Positions 42,015 to 50,075 of a DNA stretch of 64,000 nucleotides are shown one piece after another. The stretch is from positions 1 through 64,000 of the forward strand of contig NZ_JAGGCS010000009.1 in the NCBI RefSeq assembly GCF_022884085.1. Reading direction: 5' to 3'. The notes under the pieces are model-generated. The model saw only the letters and a program-made list of their open reading frames with translations, was not told the DNA's origin and made no database searches. The stretch comes from Paenirhizobium cremeum (GTDB lineage: Bacteria > Pseudomonadota > Alphaproteobacteria > Rhizobiales > Rhizobiaceae). Made by a program: the position numbers and the translations under genes. The stretch's first letter is position 1; each line of letters starts with the position of its first letter.

Positions 42015-42782
42015 TCACCTACCCGCAACGAAGAGACGCACACCCGCATCGTTCAGCTTGCGCAGCAGATCGGCATCCGGCAGCGCGTCGCAGACCAGTT
42101 CATGAATATCAGCCAGTCCGCCGAGCTTCACCAGGGCGCGGCGGCCGAACTTGCTGCTGTCGACGGCGAGGATGATAGTTTCCGCCTGCTTCATCGCCGC
42201 CTGGACGGCCGCCACTTCGGCATGGTCGTCGTCCCCGATATCGCCGGCCGAATCGATCCCGCTCACCGAGATGATGGCGGTATCGAACTTGAACTTGCTG
42301 ATGAATTCCGGCGTATCCTGACGGAACACGCCGCCATCCACCCGACGGACGAAACCACCCGGTACCGCCACCGTGAAATCCGCGCCCTCGCTCAGAACCG
42401 TCGCGACGCGCAGGCTATAGGTCACGACCCTGAGGCCCTTGTGCCCGAGAAGAGCGCGGGAGACGGCCTCGCACGTCGTTCCGGTGTCGATGAAGATTGC
42501 CGAACCATCCTTGATCCGCTCGACGACGGCTGCACCGATGCGCTCCTTGGCTTCGGCATTTTCGACGCGCCGGGCGCGCAGGACGCCGGGGTCGATCGGA
42601 TGGGCGACCGTTGCGCCACCATGCAGGCGACGCACCTTGCCGGCCATCTCCAGTTCCTGAATGTCCCTTCGCGCCGTCTGTGTCGTGACGGAGAAGCGCG
42701 TGGCGATCTCCTCGAGCGAGATGTAGCGGTACTGTTCGAGATGCTGCATCAGGCTGTGCTGACGGCGTGTCTTTTTGTCCAT
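42015..42782 (-). CDS. DeoR family transcriptional regulator
   Basis: This 255-residue protein has an N-terminal HTH (about 5-58; YISLEEIATRFSVTTQTARRDI, with the family VRRLHGGA just after) and a C-terminal sugar-phosphate-sensor domain (DeoRC; IFIDTGTTCEAVSRAL, DSSKFGRRAL). It normally represses sugar or polyol catabolic genes and responds to a phosphorylated intermediate. No sugar operon is adjacent, so its target may lie elsewhere. GGAGGG is 13-14 nt before the ATG, rather far. Confidence 0.88.
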   Translation of the reverse strand: MDKKTRRQHSLMQHLEQYRYISLEEIATRFSVTTQTARRDIQELEMAGKVRRLHGGATVAHPIDPGVLRARRVENAEAKERIGAAVVERIKDGSAIFIDTGTTCEAVSRALLGHKGLRVVTYSLRVATVLSEGADFTVAVPGGFVRRVDGGVFRQDTPEFISKFKFDTAIISVSGIDSAGDIGDDDHAEVAAVQAAMKQAETIILAVDSSKFGRRALVKLGGLADIHELVCDALPDADLLRKLNDAGVRLFVAGR

Positions 42783-42896
42783 TGTCTTTTTCGTACCCTC
42801 CGGCTGTCCGCCCCTGCCCGGATTTCGATTTATCGCGAGGGAACCATATCGCCGGCAAAATGCAAGCAACCGCAACGCGTCACCAACAGAAACAAC

Positions 42897-42920
42897 GAAG
42901 GCGGGCCTAAACCCGCCTTC
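42897..42920 (-). terminator. Hairpin after the autotransporter gene
   Basis: GAAGGCGGG (42897-42905) and CCCGCCTTC (42912-42920) form a perfect 9-bp stem about 25 bp after the autotransporter stop, reading on the minus strand. The following T content is low. Confidence 0.65.
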
Positions 42921-42944
42921 ACTTTTCCAGATGGTTGTTTCAAA

Positions 42945-45900
42945 TCAGAACTTCAGCTTGAAGCCGGCGTTGATGCCGTGATCGGCTCCTTCGGCGGCGA
43001 ACTCGCCGACGTAGTTGACGAAGACCGAGGAGTTTTTCGCTACATCGAAGTCGACACCGGCCTTGACGACGGCTGCATCGCGATTGGCGGAAGCGCCCTC
43101 GATGTCGAAGACCGAGCCGCCGGCCAGCGCCATGGACGTCTCCGGCGTGATATCGCCGAAGGCATGCCGCCAGGAGGCCTGTCCCTTGAGGCGAACCATC
43201 GTGCCGCCGATGTCGAACGTCGTTGCCGCACGCAGACCGATGTTGGCGAAGGTCACGTCGTAGGTGGCGCCATCGACGGAGAGTGCCGCAGCGCCGCCGT
43301 CTTCCGTGAAGCCGTCCGTCGAGACATGGACCTGGGCCAGACCGGCGAAGGGCTCGAACACCGCCTCGCCAAGCTGCATACGATAGGCCGCCTCGCCGAA
43401 GAGCTGCGCGGTTGCCGCATCGTAATCGGCGTTCAGGCTGTCGGTGAAATTGCCAAAGGCGATGTCGCGGTCGGCCTCGATCGCGTTCCAGCCATAGCTG
43501 CCGCCGAAATTCAGGCGTAGTGCACCGAACTGGGAGGAACCGTAGAAGCCGAGGATGTAGCTGTCGGCGTCGGCGGAAGCCGGCTGGCCGGCCTGGGAGA
43601 AGGAGGAGCGGCCATACCCCCCGAGAATGCCGAGGCGCAGGTCTTCCGACACCATGCCGTCGATGCCCATCAAGAGGCCGCCGGTGCTGCGGTCGAGCTG
43701 ATCCACGCCGTTGCCATCGGTCGACCCCCTGGAACCGAAGCCCTGGCTCCAGGCCTGATATCCGGAGGCGTTGTCGCCCGACTGACCCGAAGCGCCCTCG
43801 GCGGGACCCATGCCATTCAGCCGCTGCTCGACGGCATCTCGGACGAAGCGGCTATCGTCGGCGAGTGCACCGGCGATCGAGGGATAGATTTCGCCGGATA
43901 CCTGATGGAAGGCTTCGTCGGCCGTTGCCGCGTCCAGCCTTAGGACGGCGTCGTAGAGGTCGTTGCCGCTGCCGAGGCTTTCGATGCCGCCGGCGGTGGC
44001 GATACGGTTGCGCGTGGTGGCGACGCTGCCGAAGCCGAGGTTGTTGCGCTCAAGCCGCAAGGTTACGCCCGTGGCGGAATAAAGCAGGTCCGGAGACAGG
44101 AAGGCGAAATCCGACCCGACGCTGTCGAACTGACCCGAAATGCCGACGCCGGCGGAGAGGATCTGGTAGTCAGTCATCGGATCGAAATCGCTGCCGGCCG
44201 CGATGAAGTAGAGCGAGCCGCCATTGATAAAGATCGAGCCGGACGCCGCGATCATGTCGGAATTGCCGCTGCCGTCGACTTCGGCCTCGTAGGTTGAGCC
44301 CGCCTCGAAGGTCACGTCGCCTGCGACATTCAGCCGACCGATGGAATTGCCGGGCGCGACCGTGCCGCCGGACGCGACCAGCAGATCGCCGACAGTGCCG
44401 TTGCCGCCGAGAATGCCGCCATTCAGAACAGTGGTCAGGACGGAGTCCTCGATCGAACCGTTGACGGCCAGACGCCCCTCGGCAACGATGGTTTCGCCTG
44501 TGTAGCTGTTGTCGGCGGTGAGGTTCAGAGCGCCGGCGCCGGCCTTGGTGAACGAACCGATGCCGGAAATCTCGCGCGCGATCGTCACCCTGTTGGCGGG
44601 ATCGTCGACATCGATGGTGCCGCCGCCCGCTTCGAGGATCACGGAACGGTCGAGTGCGGTCATGGCCGTGCCGGCGATCTTCAAAGTACCGTCGTCGAGG
44701 CGCAGTTCCGCCGCCGAGGTGCCGAGGGCCGCATCCTCGTCGACGATGACCGTGCCGCCATCCGTGACGAGCGTCTCGTCGATGAAGCTGTGGTCGTCGA
44801 TACAGTATTCCTGGATGGCCTGCTGGAAACGCGGATCCGTGCTCTTGCAATCGAGGAGCGTCTTCTTTTCGGCCGTGGTCAGGCCGGTCAGGATCGGCAT
44901 GCCTTCATCGTCGGAGACCTGGCCGAGATAAAGGTCGGTGCGCATGTTGTTGCGGGTCAGATAGAAGACCTTGCCGTTTTCTTCGAAAACGGGGGCATCC
45001 GTGCCCCAGACCAGTCGCGTCTGGCCGGTCACGCCGGCAGCATCGGTGTATTTCTCGAGCGCCGGGCCGATCCACTTCATGGTGTGGGCTACCGGCTCGT
45101 GGTCCGAAAGCGGGGTGGTGCCGTCGTTGGCATAACCGACATCGTCCAGAACGCCAACATAGGGATCGGAAGGATCGTCGGCGATGATCCACCACTTGCC
45201 GTAGGGCCGAGAGACGAGGAAGTGGTCGATCTTGACCCGGTCCCAGCTCGTCCAGGTGTTGGTCGCATCCTCGCCATGGGAAGGCCATGTGGTGCTGCCG
45301 TCGTTCAGGTCGTGCGGCGCGTAGGTTTCCCGCTCGCTCTCGTTCTGCAGAAGAATATACTGCTTCTTCAGAAGGTTCATGGTCTGCGGCGTGTTCGAGG
45401 TCACAGGATATGTCTCGTCCTCGAAGGTCAGGCCATTATCGGCCATGTCCTTGGCGACGATTTCTTCCCACTGGCGCCAGCTCATCTGCGAGATGCTGGT
45501 CAGCCCCGGATAATCACTCCGGTGCGCATCGAAATAGGCCTGGATCACATTGCGATAATGCTCGCTGCCGTTTCCGTCGGTCGCCTTCATGCTGTCCACA
45601 TAGGCCTGGAATTCGGCTTCCCGGCCCTCGGGCGTGTATTCGCTTGCAAGGTCCAGCCACAGATCCGAGCTGCCGCCATCGATGATTGTGCGCGCGAAGA
45701 GATAAGCCTGCTGTTCGGCATTGTGGAGGCCACGCTCGGAGAGGTCCCCGGCGTTGAAATCGCCGACGATCATGACCGGCGCATCCGTCGAGAGGACCCA
45801 TTCGTTGAGCGCCTTCGCCTGGGTAACGCGATTGTCGGCCTCGTCGTAATAGTTCAGGTGAACCGAGCCGACGATGGTCGTCGGCACGCCGTTCTGGTTG

Positions 45901-46319
45901 TCAAGGGTAACGTAGCTGACCGCCGGTCCGCCATTCGGAAGCGTCGTGTTGCCGGAGGTTCCGGGCAGGCGATAGGTGACGCCGACATCGCTCGTCTGCG
46001 TGCTCGTATAGGTACCGAGCCCGGCATTTGCGAGAATGCCGGGGATCTGCGCCGAATAGGTGCTGTTGGCCCGCAGTTCCTGGAAGGCCATGATGTCGTA
46101 GGCCCCGTTGATGAGAAAATCGGAAATCTGGGAAGCGTCTGGCTTGAAGCGGTCGAGCCAGGTGTTGAGCGACAGCACCCGGAAAGTGCCTTCATCCGCG
46201 GCATGGGCGGAACCGAGCGAAGCTCCGAGGAAGGCCGCTCCACAGAGCAAAACACCAAGGCGGCGGCGCGAAAGACTGGCTGCCATATTTTTCATATGAT
46301 TATGATAGATTTTTGACAT
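42945..46319 (-). CDS. Autotransporter with endonuclease/exonuclease/phosphatase passenger
   Basis: A 1124-residue type V secretion protein. It has a long signal peptide (about 1-40, cleavage after AHA) and an EEP/DNase I-fold passenger (about 42-415) with N52, E81, H154, D187 and N189 (GDFNA), D365 and D406-H407 (SDHEP), so the whole catalytic set of metal-dependent phosphodiesterases is present. About 175 residues lie between GDFNA and the KIDHFLV motif, longer than usual. Autotransporter-type beta-helix repeats follow (about 540-760; GGILGGNGTVGDL, GTVAPGNSIG) and a C-terminal barrel (about 860-1124) ending KLKF. It probably displays or secretes a nuclease, sphingomyelinase-like or other phosphodiesterase. 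It is monocistronic. Confidence 0.9.
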   Translation of the reverse strand: MSKIYHNHMKNMAASLSRRRLGVLLCGAAFLGASLGSAHAADEGTFRVLSLNTWLDRFKPDASQISDFLINGAYDIMAFQELRANSTYSAQIPGILANAGLGTYTSTQTSDVGVTYRLPGTSGNTTLPNGGPAVSYVTLDNQNGVPTTIVGSVHLNYYDEADNRVTQAKALNEWVLSTDAPVMIVGDFNAGDLSERGLHNAEQQAYLFARTIIDGGSSDLWLDLASEYTPEGREAEFQAYVDSMKATDGNGSEHYRNVIQAYFDAHRSDYPGLTSISQMSWRQWEEIVAKDMADNGLTFEDETYPVTSNTPQTMNLLKKQYILLQNESERETYAPHDLNDGSTTWPSHGEDATNTWTSWDRVKIDHFLVSRPYGKWWIIADDPSDPYVGVLDDVGYANDGTTPLSDHEPVAHTMKWIGPALEKYTDAAGVTGQTRLVWGTDAPVFEENGKVFYLTRNNMRTDLYLGQVSDDEGMPILTGLTTAEKKTLLDCKSTDPRFQQAIQEYCIDDHSFIDETLVTDGGTVIVDEDAALGTSAAELRLDDGTLKIAGTAMTALDRSVILEAGGGTIDVDDPANRVTIAREISGIGSFTKAGAGALNLTADNSYTGETIVAEGRLAVNGSIEDSVLTTVLNGGILGGNGTVGDLLVASGGTVAPGNSIGRLNVAGDVTFEAGSTYEAEVDGSGNSDMIAASGSIFINGGSLYFIAAGSDFDPMTDYQILSAGVGISGQFDSVGSDFAFLSPDLLYSATGVTLRLERNNLGFGSVATTRNRIATAGGIESLGSGNDLYDAVLRLDAATADEAFHQVSGEIYPSIAGALADDSRFVRDAVEQRLNGMGPAEGASGQSGDNASGYQAWSQGFGSRGSTDGNGVDQLDRSTGGLLMGIDGMVSEDLRLGILGGYGRSSFSQAGQPASADADSYILGFYGSSQFGALRLNFGGSYGWNAIEADRDIAFGNFTDSLNADYDAATAQLFGEAAYRMQLGEAVFEPFAGLAQVHVSTDGFTEDGGAAALSVDGATYDVTFANIGLRAATTFDIGGTMVRLKGQASWRHAFGDITPETSMALAGGSVFDIEGASANRDAAVVKAGVDFDVAKNSSVFVNYVGEFAAEGADHGINAGFKLKF

Positions 46320-46394
46320 TTAATCACCATGACGAGCTAATTTTGGGGCGGAACCGGGCGTTTTCCCGTTCGTCAATGGTTATCCCAAAGTTAA

Positions 46395-46412
46395 ATGTAA
46401 CCTTTGTGACAT
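46395..46412. promoter_or_regulatory. Pho-box-like site upstream of the autotransporter
   Basis: Read on the minus strand, ATGTCAC-AAAG-GTTACAT has two 7-nt units with a 4-nt spacer, as in PhoB boxes; the first unit matches CTGTCAT at 5 of 7 positions and the second at about 4. It is also an inverted repeat with one mismatch. GATAAC, about 10 nt downstream, could be the -10. It lies 76 bp before the autotransporter start. Confidence 0.35.
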
Positions 46413-46591
46413 TTTCAACCGAGCCCCGCCGGCGGCAAGCGGTACCGAAACGCCGGAGCCCGCTCCATCCCGGCGCTCGACAAGGCAGCGGGCAAAGTCC
46501 TCCCCTCCGACAATCCCGGAGGCCTTTCCTTTCGCACCGCGCCCTTGCTAACGTGGGATCAAAGCAATCACGTCACGGGAAGGACTCACAC

Positions 46592-47380
46592 ATGGATCTC
46601 GGCATCAAGGGAAAGCGGGCACTGGTACTGGCTTCCTCGCGCGGACTTGGCCTCGGCATCGCCAGGGCGCTGGCGGCGGAGGGGGCGCATGTGCTGCTGT
46701 GCGGCCGCAGCGGCGAGAAGCTGAAGGACAATTGCGAGGCCATCAATGCCGCAGGCCAGGGCAAGGCCGATCATGTCGTGGCCGATCTTTCGGATGCCGA
46801 TTTCGTCGACACCATGCTGGCCGCCGTTCACCAGAAACTCGGGGGCATCGACATTCTCGTCAACAATACCGGCGGCCCGACGCCCGGAACCGCAGAGGAA
46901 ATGACGCCGGAAAAGCTTTACAACTTCTTCCAGAGCATGGTGGTCCGGGTCATCACGCTGACCAACGCACTGCTGCCGCTGATGAAGACGCAGGGCTTCG
47001 GCCGCATCGTCACCGTCGCCTCCTCCGGCGTGTTCGAGCCGATCCCCAATCTTGCGCTTTCCAACACCCTGCGTTCGGCGCTGGTCGGCTGGAACAAGAC
47101 GATCTCCACGGAAGTCGCTTCCTATGGCGTGACCGCCAACATGATCCTGCCCGGCCGCATCCACACCGACCGCATCGAGGAACTCGACAGCGCCAATGCC
47201 CAGCGGACCGGCCGCACCATCGAGGAGGTTCGCGCCGCATCGATCAGGACCATTCCGGCCGGACGATTGGGCACGGCTGAGGAATTTGCCGCCGCCGCCG
47301 CATTCCTGTGCTCGCAGCCCGCCAGCTACATCACCGGCACGATGCTGAGGGTCGATGGCGGCGCGGCCCGCTCGATCTGA
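46592..47380 (+). CDS. SDR family protein with substituted catalytic residues
   Basis: This 262-residue FabG-like SDR has ASSRGLGLG (cofactor), NNTGGPTPG and an intact C-terminal GTMLRVDGGAARSI. The active-site Ser is kept (ASSG), but the expected YxxxK is replaced by SNTLR (Tyr to Ser, Lys to Arg) in the segment LALSNTLRSALVGW. Relatives with this signature exist, so it is a subfamily feature and not a sequencing error, and the reaction is uncertain. GGGAAGGA precedes the ATG at 46592. A clear terminator follows. It is divergent from the autotransporter. Confidence 0.85.
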   Translation: MDLGIKGKRALVLASSRGLGLGIARALAAEGAHVLLCGRSGEKLKDNCEAINAAGQGKADHVVADLSDADFVDTMLAAVHQKLGGIDILVNNTGGPTPGTAEEMTPEKLYNFFQSMVVRVITLTNALLPLMKTQGFGRIVTVASSGVFEPIPNLALSNTLRSALVGWNKTISTEVASYGVTANMILPGRIHTDRIEELDSANAQRTGRTIEEVRAASIRTIPAGRLGTAEEFAAAAAFLCSQPASYITGTMLRVDGGAARSI

Positions 47381-47382
47381 GA

Positions 47383-47434
47383 CCCGCGACCCTGAGATTG
47401 ACGATCCCGCGCATCTCAGGGTGCGCGGGGTTTT
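47383..47434 (+). terminator. Intrinsic terminator of the SDR gene
   Basis: ACCCTGAGAT (47389-47398) and ATCTCAGGGT (47413-47422) form a perfect 10-bp stem, extended by CCCGCG/CGCGGG with one bulge. TTTT follows at 47431-47434. Confidence 0.8.
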
Positions 47435-47532
47435 CCGGCTTCCGCCGCCGTTTTCAAACCCCTGAAAACGCTGGATTTCGCCGGTTTTTCGACTATAGTA
47501 GATGCGACAATTTGTTCCATGGGAGGAGAAAT

Positions 47533-47757
47533 ATGGAGCATATTCGACAGCTACTGACGATCGTCGGAGGCCTGATTATCGTCGTCGGCGCGGCCTGGGT
47601 CGCGCACGGCACTCATATGGTGAGCCTGCCCGGCACGGACTTCATGCCCAAGGACAGCGTCTGGACCGTCAACGGTTCGCTCGTCGCCATCTTCGGGTTG
47701 ATCGTGCTTGTCGGGGCACGCTTCCTTCTTCCGCGCGATCACGAGCCGTCCGCCTGA
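47533..47757 (+). CDS. Small two-TM membrane protein, paralogue 1
   Basis: A 74-residue protein with two predicted transmembrane helices (about 6-24 and 46-66) and a short middle loop (GTHMVSLPGTDFMPKDSVW). It shares the pattern WVxxGT, P-T-F-M, W and GLVA/SLVA with the 70-residue protein at 47888, so they are paralogues. GGAGGAG lies a few nt before the ATG. No known domain. Confidence 0.72.
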   Translation: MEHIRQLLTIVGGLIIVVGAAWVAHGTHMVSLPGTDFMPKDSVWTVNGSLVAIFGLIVLVGARFLLPRDHEPSA

Positions 47758-47887
47758 CCGCTCCATGCTCGACATGAGAAGTAGCGCAACTGGACCGGGA
47801 GGCCGGCGGCGCTGAACAGTGCAAGAAGCACCTCTCTGGCGCAGATGCCAAGCCTCTGATCCAGAGGAGGAAATCGGGAGGAAGGCA

Positions 47888-48100
47888 ATGATTGCAACCG
47901 CACGTCTGCTGTTTACGGCAATGGGGCTCATCCTGGGTCTGACCGGTCTCGTGTGGGTCGGACAGGGAACCGGACTGTTTCCCTATCCGGCAACGAGTTT
48001 CATGATTAACCAGGACGAATGGATCGCCTACGGCCTCGTGGCCATGATCGCGGGCCTCGGCGTCATCTGGGCCGCGCAAAACTATATGCGTGAAAACTGA
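47888..48100 (+). CDS. Small two-TM membrane protein, paralogue 2
   Basis: A 70-residue protein with two transmembrane helices (about 4-25 and 45-64) and a loop PYPATSFMINQDEW. It matches paralogue 1 (47533) at WVGQGT, FM, W and GLVA. GGGAGGAAGG lies before the ATG. It is 130 bp after paralogue 1 on the same strand and convergent with the beta-lactamase gene after a hairpin. Function is unknown. Confidence 0.72.
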   Translation: MIATARLLFTAMGLILGLTGLVWVGQGTGLFPYPATSFMINQDEWIAYGLVAMIAGLGVIWAAQNYMREN

Positions 48101-48118
48101 CGGGGGCGGTTGCCCCCG
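48101..48118. terminator. GC hairpin between convergent genes
   Basis: CGGGGGC (48101-48107) and GCCCCCG (48112-48118) pair over 7 bp with a GGTT loop between paralogue 2 and the convergent beta-lactamase stop at 48128. There is no T-tract. Confidence 0.5.
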
Positions 48119-48127
48119 CCCGAACGA

Positions 48128-48949
48128 TCAGAAACCGGCCGCGATTTGCGGAAAGTCCGCAATCAGGCTATCGCGCGTCATGAGGCTGAGCGGCTCATCG
48201 GCCGGGCGGTTGGCGATATTCAACCGGGCGAAGATCACGCGCCGGTCGCCCTTCGTGGCCCAGCCGACGAACCAGCCGAGCGGGCGCGAACGATCCGCTT
48301 TCCCCGCCTTGTCCCGCATCAAGCCGCTGCCGGTCTTGCCCTGGATATCCCAGCCGTCTGCGGAAGAAAAATGCGGCACGATGGCAAGCGTCATGTCCGC
48401 CGCATGTTCAGAGACGGGAAGGCCACCTGTCAGGAAACGGCGCAGAAACGCCACCTGCTCATCCGGTGAGATCTTCAGCGATGACATCAGCCAGGACTGC
48501 GTGAGACCATCCTTCTTGCCGGCATTCCCGGACACATCGCGATTGCCATAGCCGAAACGCTGCACATAATCGGCAAACCGGCGCTCACCGAGCCGGCGGG
48601 TGATCTCCTGCGAATACCAGACAATAGACTCCTTCTCCCATATCGTCGGATCGGTCGCCTTCTGTTCTCGTTTCGGACGGTCGAGTTCCGCGCGATAGTC
48701 CCAGCGGGGATTGCGCTCGTCTTCGAGGATGCCCGCATCATAGCCCATCATGGCCAAAGGCAATTTGAACGTCGACATCGGCGAGAAAGGCTCGTCGCAG
48801 AGCCCCTTGCGGTAAAGCGTATCACCGCTCGCTTCGTCGATGACAACGGTGCAATGGACCGGTTCCGCCGAGAATGCCGGATATCCTGAGGTAAAAAGGG
48901 CGGTGACGCCGAATGAAAAGCCAAGAAACATGCGTCTGCAAAATGCCAT
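48128..48949 (-). CDS. Class D beta-lactamase (OXA-type)
   Basis: This 273-residue precursor has a signal peptide (about 1-28, ending YPAFSA). All class D landmarks are present: STFK (59-62, Ser nucleophile and carboxylated Lys), SIVWYSQ (SxV, 108-110), YGN (134-136) and KTG (205-207). It should hydrolyse penicillins in the periplasm through an acyl-enzyme. GGGAGC precedes the ATG. It is divergent from an AmpR-like LysR regulator, so it is likely inducible by beta-lactams or cell-wall fragments. The enzyme class is certain from motifs; the substrate range is not. Confidence 0.93.
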   Translation of the reverse strand: MAFCRRMFLGFSFGVTALFTSGYPAFSAEPVHCTVVIDEASGDTLYRKGLCDEPFSPMSTFKLPLAMMGYDAGILEDERNPRWDYRAELDRPKREQKATDPTIWEKESIVWYSQEITRRLGERRFADYVQRFGYGNRDVSGNAGKKDGLTQSWLMSSLKISPDEQVAFLRRFLTGGLPVSEHAADMTLAIVPHFSSADGWDIQGKTGSGLMRDKAGKADRSRPLGWFVGWATKGDRRVIFARLNIANRPADEPLSLMTRDSLIADFPQIAAGF

Positions 48950-48976
48950 GGAATGCTCCCGTGGTTGAACACGGCA

Positions 48977-49006
48977 TTTCTAGTCCGGCTTGCGAGCCGC
49001 GCACAA
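48977..49006 (-). promoter_or_regulatory. Beta-lactamase promoter with operator-like repeat
   Basis: On the minus strand TTGTGC (49001-49006), an 18-bp spacer and TAGAAA (48977-48982) form a plausible promoter. The spacer contains CGGCT-TGCG-AGCCG (48986-48999), an inverted repeat where AmpR could bind. Confidence 0.4.
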
Positions 49007-49049
49007 ACGATGATAACTGCGGAGAGCCATTAGAAAAATAAGGCCTTCC

Positions 49050-49937
49050 ATGGTTCGACCGCATCTGCCGCTCAATGCGCTGCGCGCCTTCGAGGCCGCC
49101 GCCCGCCACCTGAGCTTCACACGCGCCGCCATCGAACTCCGCGTTACGCAGGCCGCCGTCAGCCACCAGGTGAAGTTGCTCGAACAGCGGCTCGGGGTGA
49201 CGCTCTTCCGCCGCCTGCCGCGTGGATTGATGATTACCGAAGAGGGACTGGCGCTCCTGCCTTCGCTGCAGGAGAGCTTCGACCGCATGGCCGACATGCT
49301 GGAGCGGTTTCAGGGCGGGCATGTGCAGGAGGTGCTGGCCATCGGCGCCGTCGGCACGTTTGCGGTCGGATGGCTCCTGCCGCGCCTCGGCGACTTCCGC
49401 CGCCAATATCCCTATATCGACGTCCGGCTTTCGACCAACAACAACCGGGTGGACATCGCCGCCGAAGGGCTGGATTACACCATCCGTTTCGGCAACGGCG
49501 CATGGCACGATATCGAGGCGGAAGCCCTGTTCGAAGCGCCGCTTTCGGTGCTCTGCATTCCACAGATCGCCCGCCAGTTGGAAAAGCCCGAGGACGTCGC
49601 GCGCCAGAACCTTTTGCGTTCCTATCGACATGACGAATGGCCGGACTGGTTCGAGGCAGCCGGGGTCAACCCGCCGCAGATACGCGGCCCCGTCTTCGAT
49701 TCCTCGATCATCATGGTGGAGGCAGCCCTGCAGGGCGCCGGCGTGGCGCTCGCGCCGCCATTGATGTTTTCCCGCCATCTCGCCAGTGGCGCCATCGAAC
49801 AGCCCTTTCCGATCCATGTCTCCAAGGGCTGCTACTGGCTCACCCGGCTGAAATCCCGCAGCGTGACACCCGCCATGCAGGCTTTCGGCGCGTGGATGAT
49901 GGCCATGGCGCAGGAGACGAAAGAGGCGAACGGCTGA
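49050..49937 (+). CDS. ampR: AmpR-type LysR regulator of beta-lactamase
   Basis: This 295-residue protein closely follows enterobacterial AmpR as I know it: the opening LPLNALRAFEAAARHLSFT, then VGTFAVGWLLPRLGDFR, STNNNRVDIAAEGLDYTIR and the LLRSYRHDEW segment. It has an N-terminal HTH (about 6-65) and a muropeptide-binding effector domain (about 95-290). AmpR activates a divergent beta-lactamase gene on binding anhydromuropeptides and represses it on UDP-MurNAc-pentapeptide. The divergent gene here is class D, an uncommon partner. GcvA-like regulators are the main alternative, but the match is better to AmpR. Confidence 0.85.
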   Translation: MVRPHLPLNALRAFEAAARHLSFTRAAIELRVTQAAVSHQVKLLEQRLGVTLFRRLPRGLMITEEGLALLPSLQESFDRMADMLERFQGGHVQEVLAIGAVGTFAVGWLLPRLGDFRRQYPYIDVRLSTNNNRVDIAAEGLDYTIRFGNGAWHDIEAEALFEAPLSVLCIPQIARQLEKPEDVARQNLLRSYRHDEWPDWFEAAGVNPPQIRGPVFDSSIIMVEAALQGAGVALAPPLMFSRHLASGAIEQPFPIHVSKGCYWLTRLKSRSVTPAMQAFGAWMMAMAQETKEANG

Positions 49938-50075
49938 GCCGAAAGGGCCTTGCCTTCGCCCTGTCATCCATGCCATTAGGCGCGCTCTTCATTGCGGCGC
50001 GCATCGACTGCGCCCCTTTCATGTTCGGGCACGGCCCGATTCCAGAGACAGACATATCAAAAGGGAGCGGCAGCG

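Noticed and set aside
44790..46316. 508-codon open frame antisense to the autotransporter passenger
   Set aside because: It lies fully opposite a protein with a complete EEP active site and has no ribosome-binding site or domain.
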